From NCBI RefSeq assembly GCF_000350225.1, contig NW_005179039.1, positions 1-64,000 of the forward strand: DNA of 64,000 bases, read 5' to 3'. Position 1 is the first letter of the stretch. The number at the start of each line of letters is the position of its first letter. The notes beneath the pieces were generated by a model. The model was not told the DNA's origin and did no database searches. It saw only the letters and a list, made by a program, of their open reading frames with translations. Origin of the DNA: Chondrus crispus. Lineage: Eukaryota > Rhodophyta > Florideophyceae > Gigartinales > Gigartinaceae. The position numbers and the translations under genes are program-made. Shown piece by piece: positions 29,374 to 42,102 of this stretch.

Positions 29374-29817
29374 ATGGATCGCAGCAGTCGCAATCCCCGT
29401 CAGCCCATCTTGCTTGCAGATTGTTCATTGCCACTCAACCTGGCATCGTATTTGACTTGCAAGAAATGCAAAACTGTGCTCGTAAAATGCGTAGAGCTCC
29501 CGTCCAGTGCAAAGATTCTTGACGCTGACGACGACATGGCCCTAAGAATCGAGGTAAAGGTCAAATAATTGTTGCAAAATCCGTGGTATGAGTCCGAGGA
29601 CTTGGCTTGGATGAAGCGGTTCTTTGAATTTGATAAGAAAGAATCGAATATGGATCATCATAAAACGTTGCATCCAAACCTTCCCTTGTTCTGTCTAGAC
29701 CCGAGGTGCGCTGAGTTCGTCGGCACGTGCTACTTGTTGACAAGTCCCAAAGACCGACTCAAAAGGAACTACAAGGCTATCATTGAGTTTGTTCCGGATA
29801 CAATCCTGCTAGAGTAG
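29374..29817 (+). pseudogene. Small unknown gene with an in-frame stop
   Basis: An ATG at 29374 opens a 64-codon stretch (MDRSSRNPRQPILLADC, then LTCKKCKTVLVKC with a CxxC pair) that ends at a TAA at 29566-29568. The same frame then continues open for 83 codons with ordinary composition (WYESEDLAWMKRFFEF, CLDPRCAEF, LLE at the end). The stretch from GTAAAG at about 29553 could instead be a donor site of a very short intron that removes the TAA. Either this is a gene with a small intron or a recently broken one. No domain is recognised; the two Cys pairs could bind a metal. Confidence 0.45.
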
Positions 29818-30304
29818 AAGGCAAAAGGGCCTAGAAATTGCTTTAAGGACTCTCATTTGTTAGCCAATCAGGACCGGAGCAACTGGCACAATTTGTGGTG
29901 TAGCTACTAAAGCAGGTAGTAAGTTTGCCACGGCGGAGATATACATGTCTAAATAAAAGTGGCTCTTCACTAGCTGTGATGGGCAGGCTTTTCAGTGAAA
30001 ATAATTTCTTTGCCCTTTCATCGGGGCTGTAAGGGGATTTAGTGTGAGAACGATAATTGTCAGATAGCCAGATGCCATGGAAATGACAAAGTTGCGAAGG
30101 CCATACATCTCGCATTTTTTCAATCGCTGCTGTTGCGTGCAATGACCTCACAAAGGCCCATGTGGACCAACAAACCTACGATGGAAGGCCCCCCGAAAAG
30201 GAGACATTTGGGTTAGTGTCGGACTACGCTAGCGCCAAATCCTGTTCCGTAACATAATTTTACCAGTGGAAGCAAGGGCCAAAGATGCCAATCGATTAAG
30301 AGTC
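29818..30304. other. No gene seen
   Basis: Intergenic between convergent small genes. No repeats or open frames of note. Confidence 0.5.
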
Positions 30305-30976
30305 CTACTGAAGCACAATTTGACGATCGCTCTTGCAAATTCCAAACAATCGGTTGAAGTCGATAGCAATACGAGTTCCGTTAATCACATTATCCTCGGT
30401 CAAATTGGGAATGCAGTAGTCCTCCTTTGAAAGAATCACTCGCTTTGGCCCGAGGAACGAAATACATTCGGCCCTCGTCTGAGCCTGGGATGGTACTGCG
30501 GTCTTGAACAGCTTGGAGAAGATACCATAGCAGAAGCAGGTGGAAATGGGGCCGAAAATACCGGCGGGACAGATTCCGATACGTCCGTTGGCTTCCACTC
30601 CCATTTGCTTCATCGAAGACGTCCACATGGATGTAGGCTTCTCGTCAGGTGGAAAAATTGGGTTTGCATGGGCGAATGTGCAAAGAAGGAGGAAACCGAG
30701 GATGGTGTCGGAAAACTCCTGTGAGTTGAGTTGTCCTTGCTTTGATGTCCCTGGCACCAGGCGCACTGGAGCCTGTGCCGTTCCTTCCGGAGCTCGGGAC
30801 GAGCGAAGACGAGTGATGCGGCTGCTCGCACGGAAGAGCGCCGCCAAGAGATGCAAAATGCAACAATTGTTTACTGATTTTCGTCCTGGCCCCTCCTCCC
30901 TCTCCAGCTCTCGCAATTCGCTATGTAGTTCGCTGACCATCGCATTGCGGAAAAGGGTGACTGACAGTGTCTCCAT
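30305..30976 (-). CDS. Unknown cysteine-containing protein, possibly secreted
   Basis: The 223-residue frame starts at an ATG at 30976. The first 85 residues are charged and Arg/Ser/Ala-rich. A hydrophobic segment follows (ILGFLLLCTFAHA, about 92-104) that ends in AHA just before NP and resembles a signal peptide with its cleavage site. The rest (about 120 residues) has seven cysteines (GICPAGIFGPISTCFCYG, then ECISF, DYCIP, FGICKS) and an NGT glycosylation-like site. An internal signal peptide is odd and suggests that the true start is later, or that the first part is another exon or leader. No family is recognised. Confidence 0.5.
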   Translation of the reverse strand: METLSVTLFRNAMVSELHSELRELEREEGPGRKSVNNCCILHLLAALFRASSRITRLRSSRAPEGTAQAPVRLVPGTSKQGQLNSQEFSDTILGFLLLCTFAHANPIFPPDEKPTSMWTSSMKQMGVEANGRIGICPAGIFGPISTCFCYGIFSKLFKTAVPSQAQTRAECISFLGPKRVILSKEDYCIPNLTEDNVINGTRIAIDFNRLFGICKSDRQIVLQ

Positions 30977-31133
30977 TCTACCTAAACTAACAGAAAGGCC
31001 ACGACCTTTGATCTCCCAACTCGAAACATTCTGCCTGGGACTTCTGTAATGCCGTTTCTATTACAGCATACCCCAAGTGCGTCCCATTCTTTTGACATTC
31101 GGGGGGTCTTAGAGACCAAAGTCGGGTGTCCTC

Positions 31134-32945
31134 TTACTGCTTCAGCGGGGTACGAAATACCCATTGCTGTACTCTGACGCTTAGCCTCCCAGTTTCCAAA
31201 ATTTCTACCAGAGCTGAGCAAGGTTTGCTCTTAGTCAGGCCATCCGCCGGATTTCCTTCAGTCCGGGTCCAGCCGACATCGCTGATTTCTTGTTTCGCGT
31301 AGGCGTCTCGCGCAGCTTGAATGTCTATTATCAACCATTTTTCGGTCGTGGTGGTCGATTTCACGATCGTCTTAAAAAGGCTTTCTGAGTCCGTATGCAT
31401 AGCAAGTGGCAGTTTCTGGCAAATAGCACGCTCGAGATCAATTTTCAGCAGGTAAGCGTAGTCGAATCCATCTGCAAATGCTAGTACTTCCGATCCCATG
31501 ACTGATCGTGATACCCGTTTGCTCTTCACCGATGAAAAGTGCAGTATGTTACACTTGTTTGTGGCATCACAAAGCAGAATGACAAAACCTAACTGCGATC
31601 TTAACTCGGGCGTTTTCGCAAAAGAGGAGTCGGTGAACACCTTCAGGGACAATGACTCGATGTCTAACTTCTGCTGCCTTATCCCCGCCTTCGCAGTGGA
31701 GTGCACTCTTTTTATCACGTGGTTGAGCGTCGAAATGTCCTTCCTGTCGAATTTGCTCTCTGTAACCTGAGCTGCAAGATTTACTGTAGCAGAGATGTCC
31801 GGTCGCGTGTGGGTTAGCCACACTAACTCCTGCCGTTTCGATCGGAACTCTGGAAATGTACTGTTTTTCGATAACAGAGCAATCTTCATTGCAAATCGTT
31901 CTTGGTGCATCATGTAGCCGTTCTCAATTTGTTTAATTTCGATCCCCGCGAACTGGAAGCTGCCGACCTCGCGATCCTTGGCCTGGAAGTGTTCCCCTGT
32001 CATCTTTGATTCCTCCTCGAACCCTTCGTCCCCCGTTCCAATAGTATCGTCGACATACGCACTGGTCATTCCCCTGAGTTTCCCATCCACAACCTTGAAG
32101 AAAAGTGATAAATCGCCTGCTGTCTTCATCATACGTAAGTCGTTAATGAGGTGGTCTGAGAACGTAGAATGCCAATAGTCGCCGGAGTCGGAGAGCTCGT
32201 AAAGGGGCTTTAACAACTTGAGTAGCCGACCAGGTGGTAGGCGAAATTCTTTGGTCGGTTTCACGTAAACTTTGCGCATTAGCTTGCATGCGCTCTGCAA
32301 GTACGCCTGGGACAAATCCTGTGACCACAAGCGAAAGGTAAAGCATTGCTTGTCGTAGTAATACACGAATAGACCCCTGTCGCAAATTAGTGCTGTTGTG
32401 CACAAATAGGTTCTTTTCATTATCCGTGTGCCCTTGGACTACGAATCTTGCCTTGTGAACCTCATCATCTGTATTGCTGTTCTTAACAGTGAGAACAAAG
32501 CGCCCCCTAATACATTTGCACATTTGGGGACGTCTTCCTTCAACACAATTTCGTACACGCCGCGCTTTGCCAATCCGTCGAGTTCTATCGCTTTTGCGCG
32601 GTCAAACCTTGCCGACTGTCCTCTAGGATCAACGGGATGTAGGGTCTCTGTCATGAAAATCCCAGGGGATGGATTTGACTTGAATTGCTCCATGCCTTGA
32701 AGTAGCCTTTTGAGCTCACGATCTCGCTGCTCACGAGGCATTGGCAGGACTTGAGCCAAATTGAAGTGCTTCTACTTGCCTTCCCAATCGACGAATACCT
32801 CCTCACAAATGCGGGCGACCCTGTGTGGCCCCATCCACTTCTTCTCCTTCTCTCGATAAATCAGCACGTTGTCTCCGGGCTAAATATAATATCTTGTTGC
32901 TGGAGGTAGTTTTGAGCGCAATGCTTGTTTGATCCGGTTTTCGCC
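31134..32945 (-). mobile_element. Ty1/copia retrotransposon remnant
   Basis: On the minus strand the order is an integrase C-terminal piece (PGDNVLIYREKEKKWMGPHR near 32880), reverse transcriptase (DLSQAYLQ, LLKPLYELSDSGDYWH, YVDDTIGTGD) and RNase H (FTDSSFAK, SVMGSEVLAF, WTRTEGNPADGLTKS). YVDD and DLSQAYLQ are copia-type. No LTR was found. The remnant is broken, with at least five breaks, and its upstream end abuts the start of element B2 at about 32946. It is old. Confidence 0.88.
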
Positions 32946-33131
32946 AGTAACTCTGGAGACACACTACATAAGTGGTCTCCCGACCTAGAATCTGGTGTAC
33001 AGGACACGGGACCTAGAAACTACGTACGTGGGAATAGAATACAGGAGTGGTTTCGAAAGCGTGAGTTTATTTAGGTGTTGTAGCATTTTCTTTCTTTGTG
33101 TTAAGTTAGGTTCGTTTTGTGGAGACGAGCC

Positions 33132-35198
33132 ATGTCGACAAGCGGCCCCGGGGACGTCGGTCCCAGGGCGAGCAGAAGTGGATCGGCAAGGGCGTCGATG
33201 ATCTCGCGAGGTCCTCGCACCCGAAGCCAGGCCAATACGGCCACGGATCCCGAAGGTCAAGAATCCCCGACAGGGATCGAAGCCGACAAGGATGACCTGA
33301 GTGACAGGTTCGAGAAAGTGGGCGAGGAAATTCGCCAAGATATGACGAAAAATGTCGAGGCTGAATTTGTCCTTGTCCGGAAGCAACTGGAGTTACAGGC
33401 ATCCGAGTTCCATACCGTGTTAGGAGAGCAATCGGCTCGAGTGGATCTCGTCGAAACGGAGCCAGGTGATGCGACTGACGGCCTGGAGCCGCAGGTCCTA
33501 GCTTCGTTGAAACTTTCAATCAAGGACGCAAGGCGCGACGCGAATCAAGCTTTGGAGTCCTTGGGAAAATTTAAAACCAGCATCGACGACAGGTTCGATC
33601 GCGCTGTGCACCGTGGTCCAAGAGCCGCAAGCACCGGACCAAGAGCCGATCCCTAAGGGTCGAGAAGGTGACCATCGATCGAAGAGGGACAAGGCCGCTG
33701 TACAGCGGAGTTCCATGTCGAAGAGTTCGAAGAAGAATCCGCGACAAGGGAGCAAGAGTTAGTGTAGTGACGAGCCGGAGGACCAAGACTCAATGTCAGA
33801 GTCAAAAGGTCCATCCGAAGATGGTGGCGACGGTTCGTGGAACCATTCAGGCGATTCCAAACATCGTTCCGAGGAAGGACACGGAATTTCGCGAGGCAGG
33901 AAATTTTCCTCCAGACGGGGCGGGATCACTTCGTCCGCCTCACGGAGGGACAAGGACGCTGAGTCAGAGGACGTCGCTACGCGACGCAGACCGCGTTAGG
34001 GGGAGTTGGAGGAGCTGAATCCGACAAACTACCTCTTCAAGAAGTTGTTATCGTATCGGACGTACCGTCTGAGGAATCCGCAGACATATTTGTCGAGTTC
34101 TCGGCGGACCACCGTGCGAAAAATTAGGCGAGATATCCCGCCGAAGGTGAGGAGGGATAACACGTTTACTGGAAAGGATGGAGTTCTGGCGTTCGATTTT
34201 TGGGCCAAGTTGGTTCAGGAATTTGACACTCAAGAAATGAACGAGGGGCAAGCAATTCGCTTGCTGCCCGAGCTTCTTGGAGGCATCGCCTTGAGACAGT
34301 ACACTTCTGTTTCACAGACGGCCAGGTCCCACCATGGGAAGGTGTCAGTCTGGCCGGAGGCCGTACAGTGGCTATTGAGGAGTTTCACCACCGATGACGC
34401 GATCCGCCAAGTCGTGCTCGCGTTGCGAGAAGTTCAGAAGAGGCCGTCTGAAGACGAGATAGAATTCTACATCCGTCTGACAGACGCGAGTAATCGATGT
34501 GGAAATGTCTATTCGATGGAGGAGCAGATGACTATGTTCATGGAAAGGCTGGATTCGAGTATCAAGCCCATGGTTTCGCAGTACCGACATCACCATCGAG
34601 ATATGTCGTTTTTGAGGCTGGTGAATTACGCCAAAGCGCATGGCTCGGCGAGCCGCGCCAAGGACAGGAGGACCAAAAAGGTCACCATCCAAACGCCAGC
34701 GACGCGAAGGGCGGGGAGCAAGTCGAAGGCTTCCCCGTCAATTCGAGGAGGTCGCATCGCAATTCATCTGGACGATTCAATATCCGAGTCAGAAGTGCGG
34801 GACGCGCATCGGGGAAGCGAAAGTTATTACGGAGGAGCTTTTGTCGCCGAAGGCAACTTTATGAAGCCATCAGAGGGCTACCGATATGGAGTACACGAGG
34901 GAAGTGGGACGTCAACTCTACCGACGCCCACGCACACGACGGAGTCGTATGCGGAAACACTGGAGCACGTGTTGGCGTTCCGAGGGCGCGTCCACACACT
35001 GGCGCCGCGCCTCCCGATGTAAATAAGGAGACGGCTTTCCGTAGACCGGGATGGACGGAAAGGCCGTCGGCCAGAAGGCTTCCGAGGTCACAGTACCCTC
35101 CGAAGCAGCACGGATTCATATAGTATCATTGCTATGAGAAAGGACATGAGGCGCCCACATGTTTACTCTCGTTCCGACAAATTCGCAAAGTTCTGAGG
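33132..35198 (+). pseudogene. gag: gag remnant of B2
   Basis: The region shares with B1 the N-terminus (MSTSGPGDVGPRASRSGSAR), the coiled-coil VRKQLELQASEFHTV, the capsid core LPELLGGIALRQYTS and the start of the zinc-knuckle region (YHCYEKGHEAPTC). It is broken. A solo LTR separates it from the rest of the element. Confidence 0.8.
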
Positions 35199-35203
35199 AA
35201 CTA

Positions 35204-36255
35204 TGTAGTGCAATGCCCCTGTCGGGCAGAGACCGCGGTCCGATGGTCCAGCAAAAACAACAACAGCAACAAAAAGAAGAACTGCCGATGGCACAGCGCT
35301 ACGGAGTGTCCGACTCTCCCTTCTCCGTTTAAACGAGCTTGCGACTCGTAGTAGCTCGGATCCCTGATGGGGGGGGGGCACAGAGAAATAGCCCGGCCCG
35401 GGATCGGTGTGGTAGAGACTTGCGAAGAGATCTGCTCGACGAGTGTGGAGTGGGGCGCGTACGTAGGTACCCCGGTTCCACTGGGTTGTAAGGCCAATGC
35501 TCGTTGAGCTTCTTCGACACCTTGTAACGCGACAAGGCCTTCGACGAGGGCGTCGCAACGCATCCCGACGGGATGAAATGAAAGTAGCAGCGCTACGTCA
35601 ACCGTGTCGCCCGATGGCTCGAAACACCTACACCAGTTCGGTCGCAACCGACACCGATGGTACCAACACTGGCTCGTAATACGACGGAGCCCTTCGAGGG
35701 AGACGTCGTTGCAACGGTCTCCGTCGGAAAATGGGTCACAGTAGCAGCGCTACGTCAACTGTGTCGCCCGATGGCTCGAAACACCTACACCGGTTCGGTC
35801 GCAACCGAGGCCGATGGCACCAACACAAGATAAGGGAAAAATAGGTAGAATTAGAGATAGAAAAGGATAGGGAAATAAAGGAAAGAGAAAAGGGAACCCC
35901 GAGCGATAGAGGATGCCGTAGGCTTAGGTAAAAGGGAGCGTCTTGATAGAGACAGACTTCGACCAAGGCGACATTCAACTCCGGCAACTCGGGTTACCTT
36001 TACTGACTTGGTCGTCAGAGGGCCAAGGTATATATCGCCCCGCCGGAGCCACTACAGTAGCTCGCGGCGCTAGATCCTAGATCTAATCTAGTGTCAGCAA
36101 AATTACTGCCAACTAATTAACTAAATAAAATAAAATAATTAAAAATTAAAACTGTACAATTATTCACACGTGTGTCCCCCAAACCCGGACTACTTTTCAT
36201 ATCCAAATGTTTTCCTTTCTTTTCACCCCCCTGTAGAGCCCATTATTGCACTACA
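35204..36255 (-). repeat. Solo family B LTR inside B2
   Basis: The sequence opens TGTAGTGCAAT and closes ATTGCACTACA on both readings. It is flanked by a perfect 5-bp duplication, AACTA (35199-35203 and 36256-36260), and the element sequence resumes exactly as in B1 after it. A segment of about 160 bp inside it (35580-35660 and 35745-35825) is duplicated. It is nearly identical to the 5' LTR of B1, so it inserted well after B2 did. Confidence 0.95.
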
Positions 36256-39200
36256 AACTATGAGGCGCTGTTTCCGATAGAGAGGTTAGCAATTCCTTCA
36301 AAAAGTTATTTGCAGGCCAAGAATTGCTTCGGTTCGCAGACAGCAAGCACGCCGAGTGCCTCCGCCAACGGGTCGAATCGACTTTCAAGAGGGCCAGCCG
36401 CGGGGCCCTGGTCGCAGGAAAAGAAGAACGCGCAGCAACAGGGAAACTAGAGAGAGGAATCTCCCATGAGTCGCGAGAGGCACAGGGTCTACGTACTGTG
36501 CCCGGGGCCCAGTCCCATTTCCCGTCTCTAAGGGTAAAATCAAGCCTCGATGACGAGGTTGTTGGATTGGTGGATAAGCCGAAAGAGCCGGCTCAAGTCA
36601 AGAAATTCTGAGTCGAGCCCGAGATCATCCGCTGGAAGAAGTTCGAAAACCCTGGTACAGGTTTAAGCGAAGGGAGTGTCGCGAGAAGATCCTGGTCGTC
36701 GCGCGAAAAAACTACAACGCTTAGGCGGACATTGGACCAACGGTCGGATTGATGAGCCAGGTGTTGTCTGTATTAGACACCGGCGCGGGACCAAACCTTG
36801 TGCGAAAATCGGAACTCCCGGCTGGAATGGAATCTCTTGTGTCCTTTGGACCGACCCAGGACATCGGCGATGCGAAAAACAGGCCACTCCAAACTCTCGG
36901 CAAAATTCGAATGCCTGTGAGGCTTGGACGCTTCGTGGCAGCAGCCGAGTTTATTGTATGCGAAAAACTCGCAGTCCCGCCAATTTTAGGTGCAGACTAC
37001 TGTGACCAGTTTCTGGAAGCAATTTATCCAAGGAAGAAAACGGTTGAGTTGGCAGATTTCTCGGAGGTTCCGATAGCGAGGCAGTTCTCGCCTAGAAAAG
37101 AGAAGAAGAATCTCGTCCCGGGGGAGGACTAGAACGATGGAAAGGGGGAGCGAATTTCACCCAAGGTAAAGGTGGCAAGAGCCATGAACATCGAGCGAGG
37201 GACGCAACGCGTCGTTGAATGCACCTCGAAGAGGGCGGGTTGGTTGTGGATCAGCCGTATTCGTCGTTGTACGAAAGGCACGAGTTGACTTGCACGAATG
37301 GTTTCGTTCAGGTTGAGCCGGACAGGCCGTTTCGTCTACTCGTTGCAAGTTTTAGGACGTACCCTGTCAGGGTGCAAAAAGTCCAAGTAGTGGCGTATTT
37401 ATTACTGCACCGGAGGGCTGTGCTTGAGAGCAACACCATCATCGGTGAAGTTCTCGGAATTCAAGAAAGGGAGAAGGAAAGTTTTCCTGATTCTACCAAG
37501 ACGCCTACCAGCGAGACAAGATGCGAACCGTCGGATCAAGGCCGCGAGGACCAGCCAGGAGAACGGTCGGCAGGGCTCTCCGTGTCGGCATCTATGAAGC
37601 CACAACGCAGGATTGAGACGCCACCACTAGACGTGGAAGAAATCAACTTGAGCCGTGTGCCGGACCGGCTGCGCGAAGAATTCCGTCGGATGCTGAAGAA
37701 AAGTTCAAGGATGTGGGATAGGACGCTTGGTGAAACAAATAACACAGTCCATCTGATCGAGTTGATCCTCGAGACTCGTCCCATCGCACAAGCTCCGTAC
37801 CGAGCAGTACCGAAGGCCCGAGAGGTAGAAGATGCAGAAGTACAGAAGATGTTAGAAGCAGGAGTCATCGAACGGGCGCAGTCAGAATGGGCGTCGCCTG
37901 TTTTGTTAGTGCCCAAGCCGAACGGCTCGATTCATTTTTGTGTTGATTACCGTAGGTTAAATGCTGTAACGGTGAAGGACACTTACCCTTTACCAAGGAT
38001 GGATGAATGTCTCGATTCGTTGGGAGACACGAAGGTCTTTTCCGCGCTCGACGCGATTTCCAGATATTGGCAGATGCCTATCCCGGAATGTGACCGCGAC
38101 AAGACCGCGTTTTCATGCCACTCAGGTTTGTACCGATTCTCAAGAATGCCCTTCGGGCTTACCAACGCGCCGGCGACGTTACAGAGAGCCATGAATGTAC
38201 TGCTCTCTCCGTTCCGATGGAAGTCGTGTCTGGTGTATTTGGATGATATCATCATTTTTATCAAGTCTTGGGAAGAACATATTGTTCACGTAGACGACAT
38301 ACTGTCAGTATTGGAGAAGGCAGGAGTGAAGCTCAAGCTTCGCAAGTGCGAAATTTTCGTCGAATGGATCAAGTACCTAGACCATGTCGTTCGGCCAAGT
38401 ACGTTGCAAGTTGATGTTGCGCGAACCGCCGCGTTGGAACAAGTGAGGTACCCTCAAATGCAGACTCAGCTCAGAAGCTTTTTGGGACTTTGCAACGTGT
38501 ACCGCAGGTTCGTTCCGCATTATGCGAAGATTGCGCATCCACTCAATCAACTATTGAAGAAAGGACAACCCGTCCCGTTGGAAGGATTCGACCAACCATG
38601 CAAGAAAGCTTTTCATAAGCTCAACGAGGCCATCTTGGCATCACCGGTGCTGGCGCTGCCAAAGGAGGACCTTCCATATTCGGTGGATACAGACGCAACT
38701 GATTATCAAATCGGAGCTGCGTTATTCCAGACGTATCCGGACGCATAACGAAAACCCATCGGGTTCTTTTCCAGAACGTTGGCTGTAGCCGAGAAGAACT
38801 ATTCTGTATCGGAGAAGGAATGTTTGGCGGTTATTTGGGCCGTCCAGACTCTAAGGCCATATCTATATGGCGAGCACTTTATTGGGCATACCGACCATGC
38901 CTCGCTGAGGTGGTTGATGAATGTAACTGACCCAAGTGGGAGACGAATCCGATGGAGACTACGCCACTCGGAATTCGACTTGGAAATTAAGTACAAGAAG
39001 GGAAAGGCAAACAGCCAGGCAGACGCCTTGTGAAGGCTGTTGACGGAAGGAGAAACCGTCGAAGAAATCGACGATGAAATCCCATGCTTTATAGCCGAAC
39101 CGGCCAACGCTACAGAAGACAATGAGGAAAATTTCGGTAGGGTAGACGGCATTCTCGCTCTAGAGGGGGGCCCGCCTCTGATCGTCTTGATCACTTCCTA

Positions 39201-40890
39201 GCTGTCGCTCCGGAAGAGCATTTTCGCGAGCAAACCGTCGACCATTTTTGCGGTCGAATCAAGGAAGAGATGGATGCTGGAAACGCGAGGACGTTCACAA
39301 CGGAGGCAGAGGAATTCGAAGGAACTCTATGCCGTTCCGCGAAAGAGTTTGTACAAGTAGTGATACCACAATCATTAAGGGACCGCATCCTGGGGTTGAG
39401 CCATTATGCTAAGTTTGCAGGCCACCCTGGAGGCAGGAAACTGTACAAGACGTTAAGAAGACTTTTTATTGGCCTACGATGGCACTAGATTACTACGCAG
39501 TTGCTAAGAATTGCGCCGCGTGTGCGCCATAATGGGTGAAGTTGAGAAAGAACACGAGGGAAATGAAGTTGTTCACACCCAGTGCTCCGCTGGAGTTTGT
39601 CGCTATCGACATCCTCGGAGAACTAATTCCAACCAAACGAGGAATCGTTTTATCCTCGCGATCAGCGATCGATACTCAAAACTGGTACGAACCGCACCAC
39701 TCAAGAAAATTACCGTGGCACATATAGCGCAAGCGCTTGTGCACTGGGTCTTCGTATATGCTCCGCCGGTGAAATTGTTATCTGAAAACGGTACGCAGTT
39801 CACTGCACAGTTCTTTCATAATATCTGCAGAATTTTTGGAGAACGAAATGTCTTCACGACAACGTATCATCCGCAGGCCAACGGCCAGGTTGAGAGATTC
39901 AATCGCACGCTGACTTCCGCGTTGCGAAAGTATGTCGGAGACCATCCGAAGGATTGGGACTTATTTAGCGACGTTGTGACATACGCATACAGCACGCAAG
40001 TTCATCGAACAACAAACATCGCGCCCTTTGAGCTGGTACTAGTTCGGGCACCGAGAATCATTGCGCTACAAGCGCAACCCAAGTTAGAGGAATTTAAGGA
40101 GTCACGAGCCTATTATTTGAAGTGGCAGTCGTAGTTGGAGAGCTTAAAGAGAACCACTAAGAAGAGTCTGCGAAAGGAACAAACTCGGTACAATCGAAAT
40201 TTCGACGCAAGACTTCGCAAGCCCTAGTATGACATCCCCTCAGGATCGTATGTATTCCTCCGAAAGGAGCAAGGCACGGCGAGCGAACCGAAACACAAAC
40301 TTGCCCAAGTTTCCACGGGTCTATATCAGGTTAAGAATTCAAATAAGGAGACGTCATGGTCATCGGCGACCAGGAGGAACGGATGTCGCGTGACAGCGTA
40401 GAATTAGCTCCAAGTCCGATGGGCTACGTGCCGGTCACCGGCCTACGTCAAGCGCTACAGTTTCTCAGTGGGACCAACGGCGATGGACAAGGAAGCACCT
40501 CTGCTCAGGAGGACAGTCCTCCCGTACGAGCAACAGCCGGAGTGGACTTTAGCAAGTTGGTTAACGACCCAAAGTCAGGATGGGCTTCGCAAAACGCGAA
40601 GAAGTTAGACCGCTTAGAAGCGCAGGACAAATTGCAGGACCGTGGGGAGGGGGAAGAAAAGAATTCCACGCGTGAAAAAGTGAGTGAAGACCCGGAGTAC
40701 GTGATTGACAAGATCGTCGATCACGGGTATCGACATGACAAATGAATTCTCAAGGTAAGATGGTATGGTTACGAAGACGAAGACGTGACGTGGGAGCCCA
40801 TTCAGCAGCCCCGCAGCGCGGCAGTCACTTATTTCCGAAGGAAACGGTTGCCCTTACCGGCTCAAGTAGTGCACGCACAATCGGGATAGT
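36256..40890 (+). pseudogene. pol: pol remnant of B2
   Basis: Protease (LDTGAGPNLV near 36777), reverse transcriptase (FCVDYRRLNAVT near 37938, YLDD near 38236), RNase H (DTDATDYQIGAAL near 38689), integrase (SENGTQF near 39784, QVERFNR near 39885) and chromodomain (YVIDKIVDHGY near 40700) can all be traced in the B1 order. Domain content and order match a chromovirus. It is broken many times and is not expected to make protein. Confidence 0.85.
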
Positions 40891-41826
40891 CGTCGTCAAG
40901 CCGCCTGGAAATCAGAGTCCGTAGATGGGTCAGCAATCGGAAGAAAGAAAAGGATCGCGAGGTTCATAGATGGGGAACACGGGGGTGAAAGGCGTCAAGT
41001 AGGCCTTCTCCAAATCCCCTACGCGAAGAAGAGTGGTGCGCCCGCGATATCAAGGAATGGAGGAATGTTATTGTACTCCCCGATGAGGTGATACATTTAT
41101 TTGAGTAGGTCCAGGCGCCACCACGCCGCACTCCAGAACGGCAGTACAGATCTGTACGCGTGAGACGAGAATCAACTAAAGGAAAAATTAGTCGTGTCGA
41201 CAACGAACTGGGGAATTCTCGACACGAGTTGGAGATCAAAGTCCAACGGTGCGTCGAAATTATAATCAATATTGAGACGACAATCACCGAAGCCGTGGTC
41301 CGCGCGCCAAGTGGTCGCCACACACAACTGTCAACGACGAAAAATACTCTAAGTCACCTAGCCGCCGAACTTCCACCGATCCAACATGACCTTCAGGGCC
41401 AAACTCGATCCCAACACCCAACCTGCTCGACGAGCAAGAACATCCGCCGGTCCCATGGACCACTGTCATGTGAACGTCGCTAGGACGACACGCACACAGA
41501 GGGGTTTTCCCCTCCCTCCCGCGACATAACAAGACCGAGAGGCTCGCAGAATGGCGAACGTAGACGATCCCAAGCTCCTCAATAAGTGGGACTCACGTTC
41601 TGTAGGCCTGTTCACTCATTTGACCGGCATCGCCATTTTCTATTGTCAATACCAGAGAAACAAAACGAGGAGTTAGCCGTGCGGATTACGCGGAATCGAG
41701 CAATATCGATACTTCCACACGTCATTATACCACGGACGATACACTTACAAATTGGCTGCTATGACCTTTCCTTGCCTTTTTTTCTTTCTTATATTTGTTT
41801 TGGTTTGTTCTGTATAATTTCATTTT

Positions 41827-42102
41827 TTGATGCTAAGTAGTCGACCCTGCACCGCGGAGGTCGGTCACCAAGTGTACGAGGACTCCGGGGAGGCCGTTGA
41901 AGATACGAAAATCTTCGAGATCAATTATGCTCTTGACAAGACTACGGATGACGCCACGCGTCGCGGGATTCCCGCGATTCAAAGCGAATCTGAGAAGGAG
42001 CTAACGGACGAAGGAGATCCTTACTGTACGGCGAGTGTTTCTACGAAACGGCGAGAGCCAGGCGGAGAGGAGGTCGTTAGACGACAGGAGGAGTGGCCAT
42101 GA
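41827..42102 (+). CDS. Small accessory ORF after pol (B2 copy)
   Basis: A 91-residue frame preceded by a T-rich stretch, homologous over its first 40 residues to 11837-12127 in B1 (RPCTAEVGHQVYEDSGE, then IFEINYALDKTTDDA). It stays open here although B2's gag and pol have decayed. The second half differs from B1. No domain is recognised. Confidence 0.4.
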   Translation: MMLSSRPCTAEVGHQVYEDSGEAVEDTKIFEINYALDKTTDDATRRGIPAIQSESEKELTDEGDPYCTASVSTKRREPGGEEVVRRQEEWP

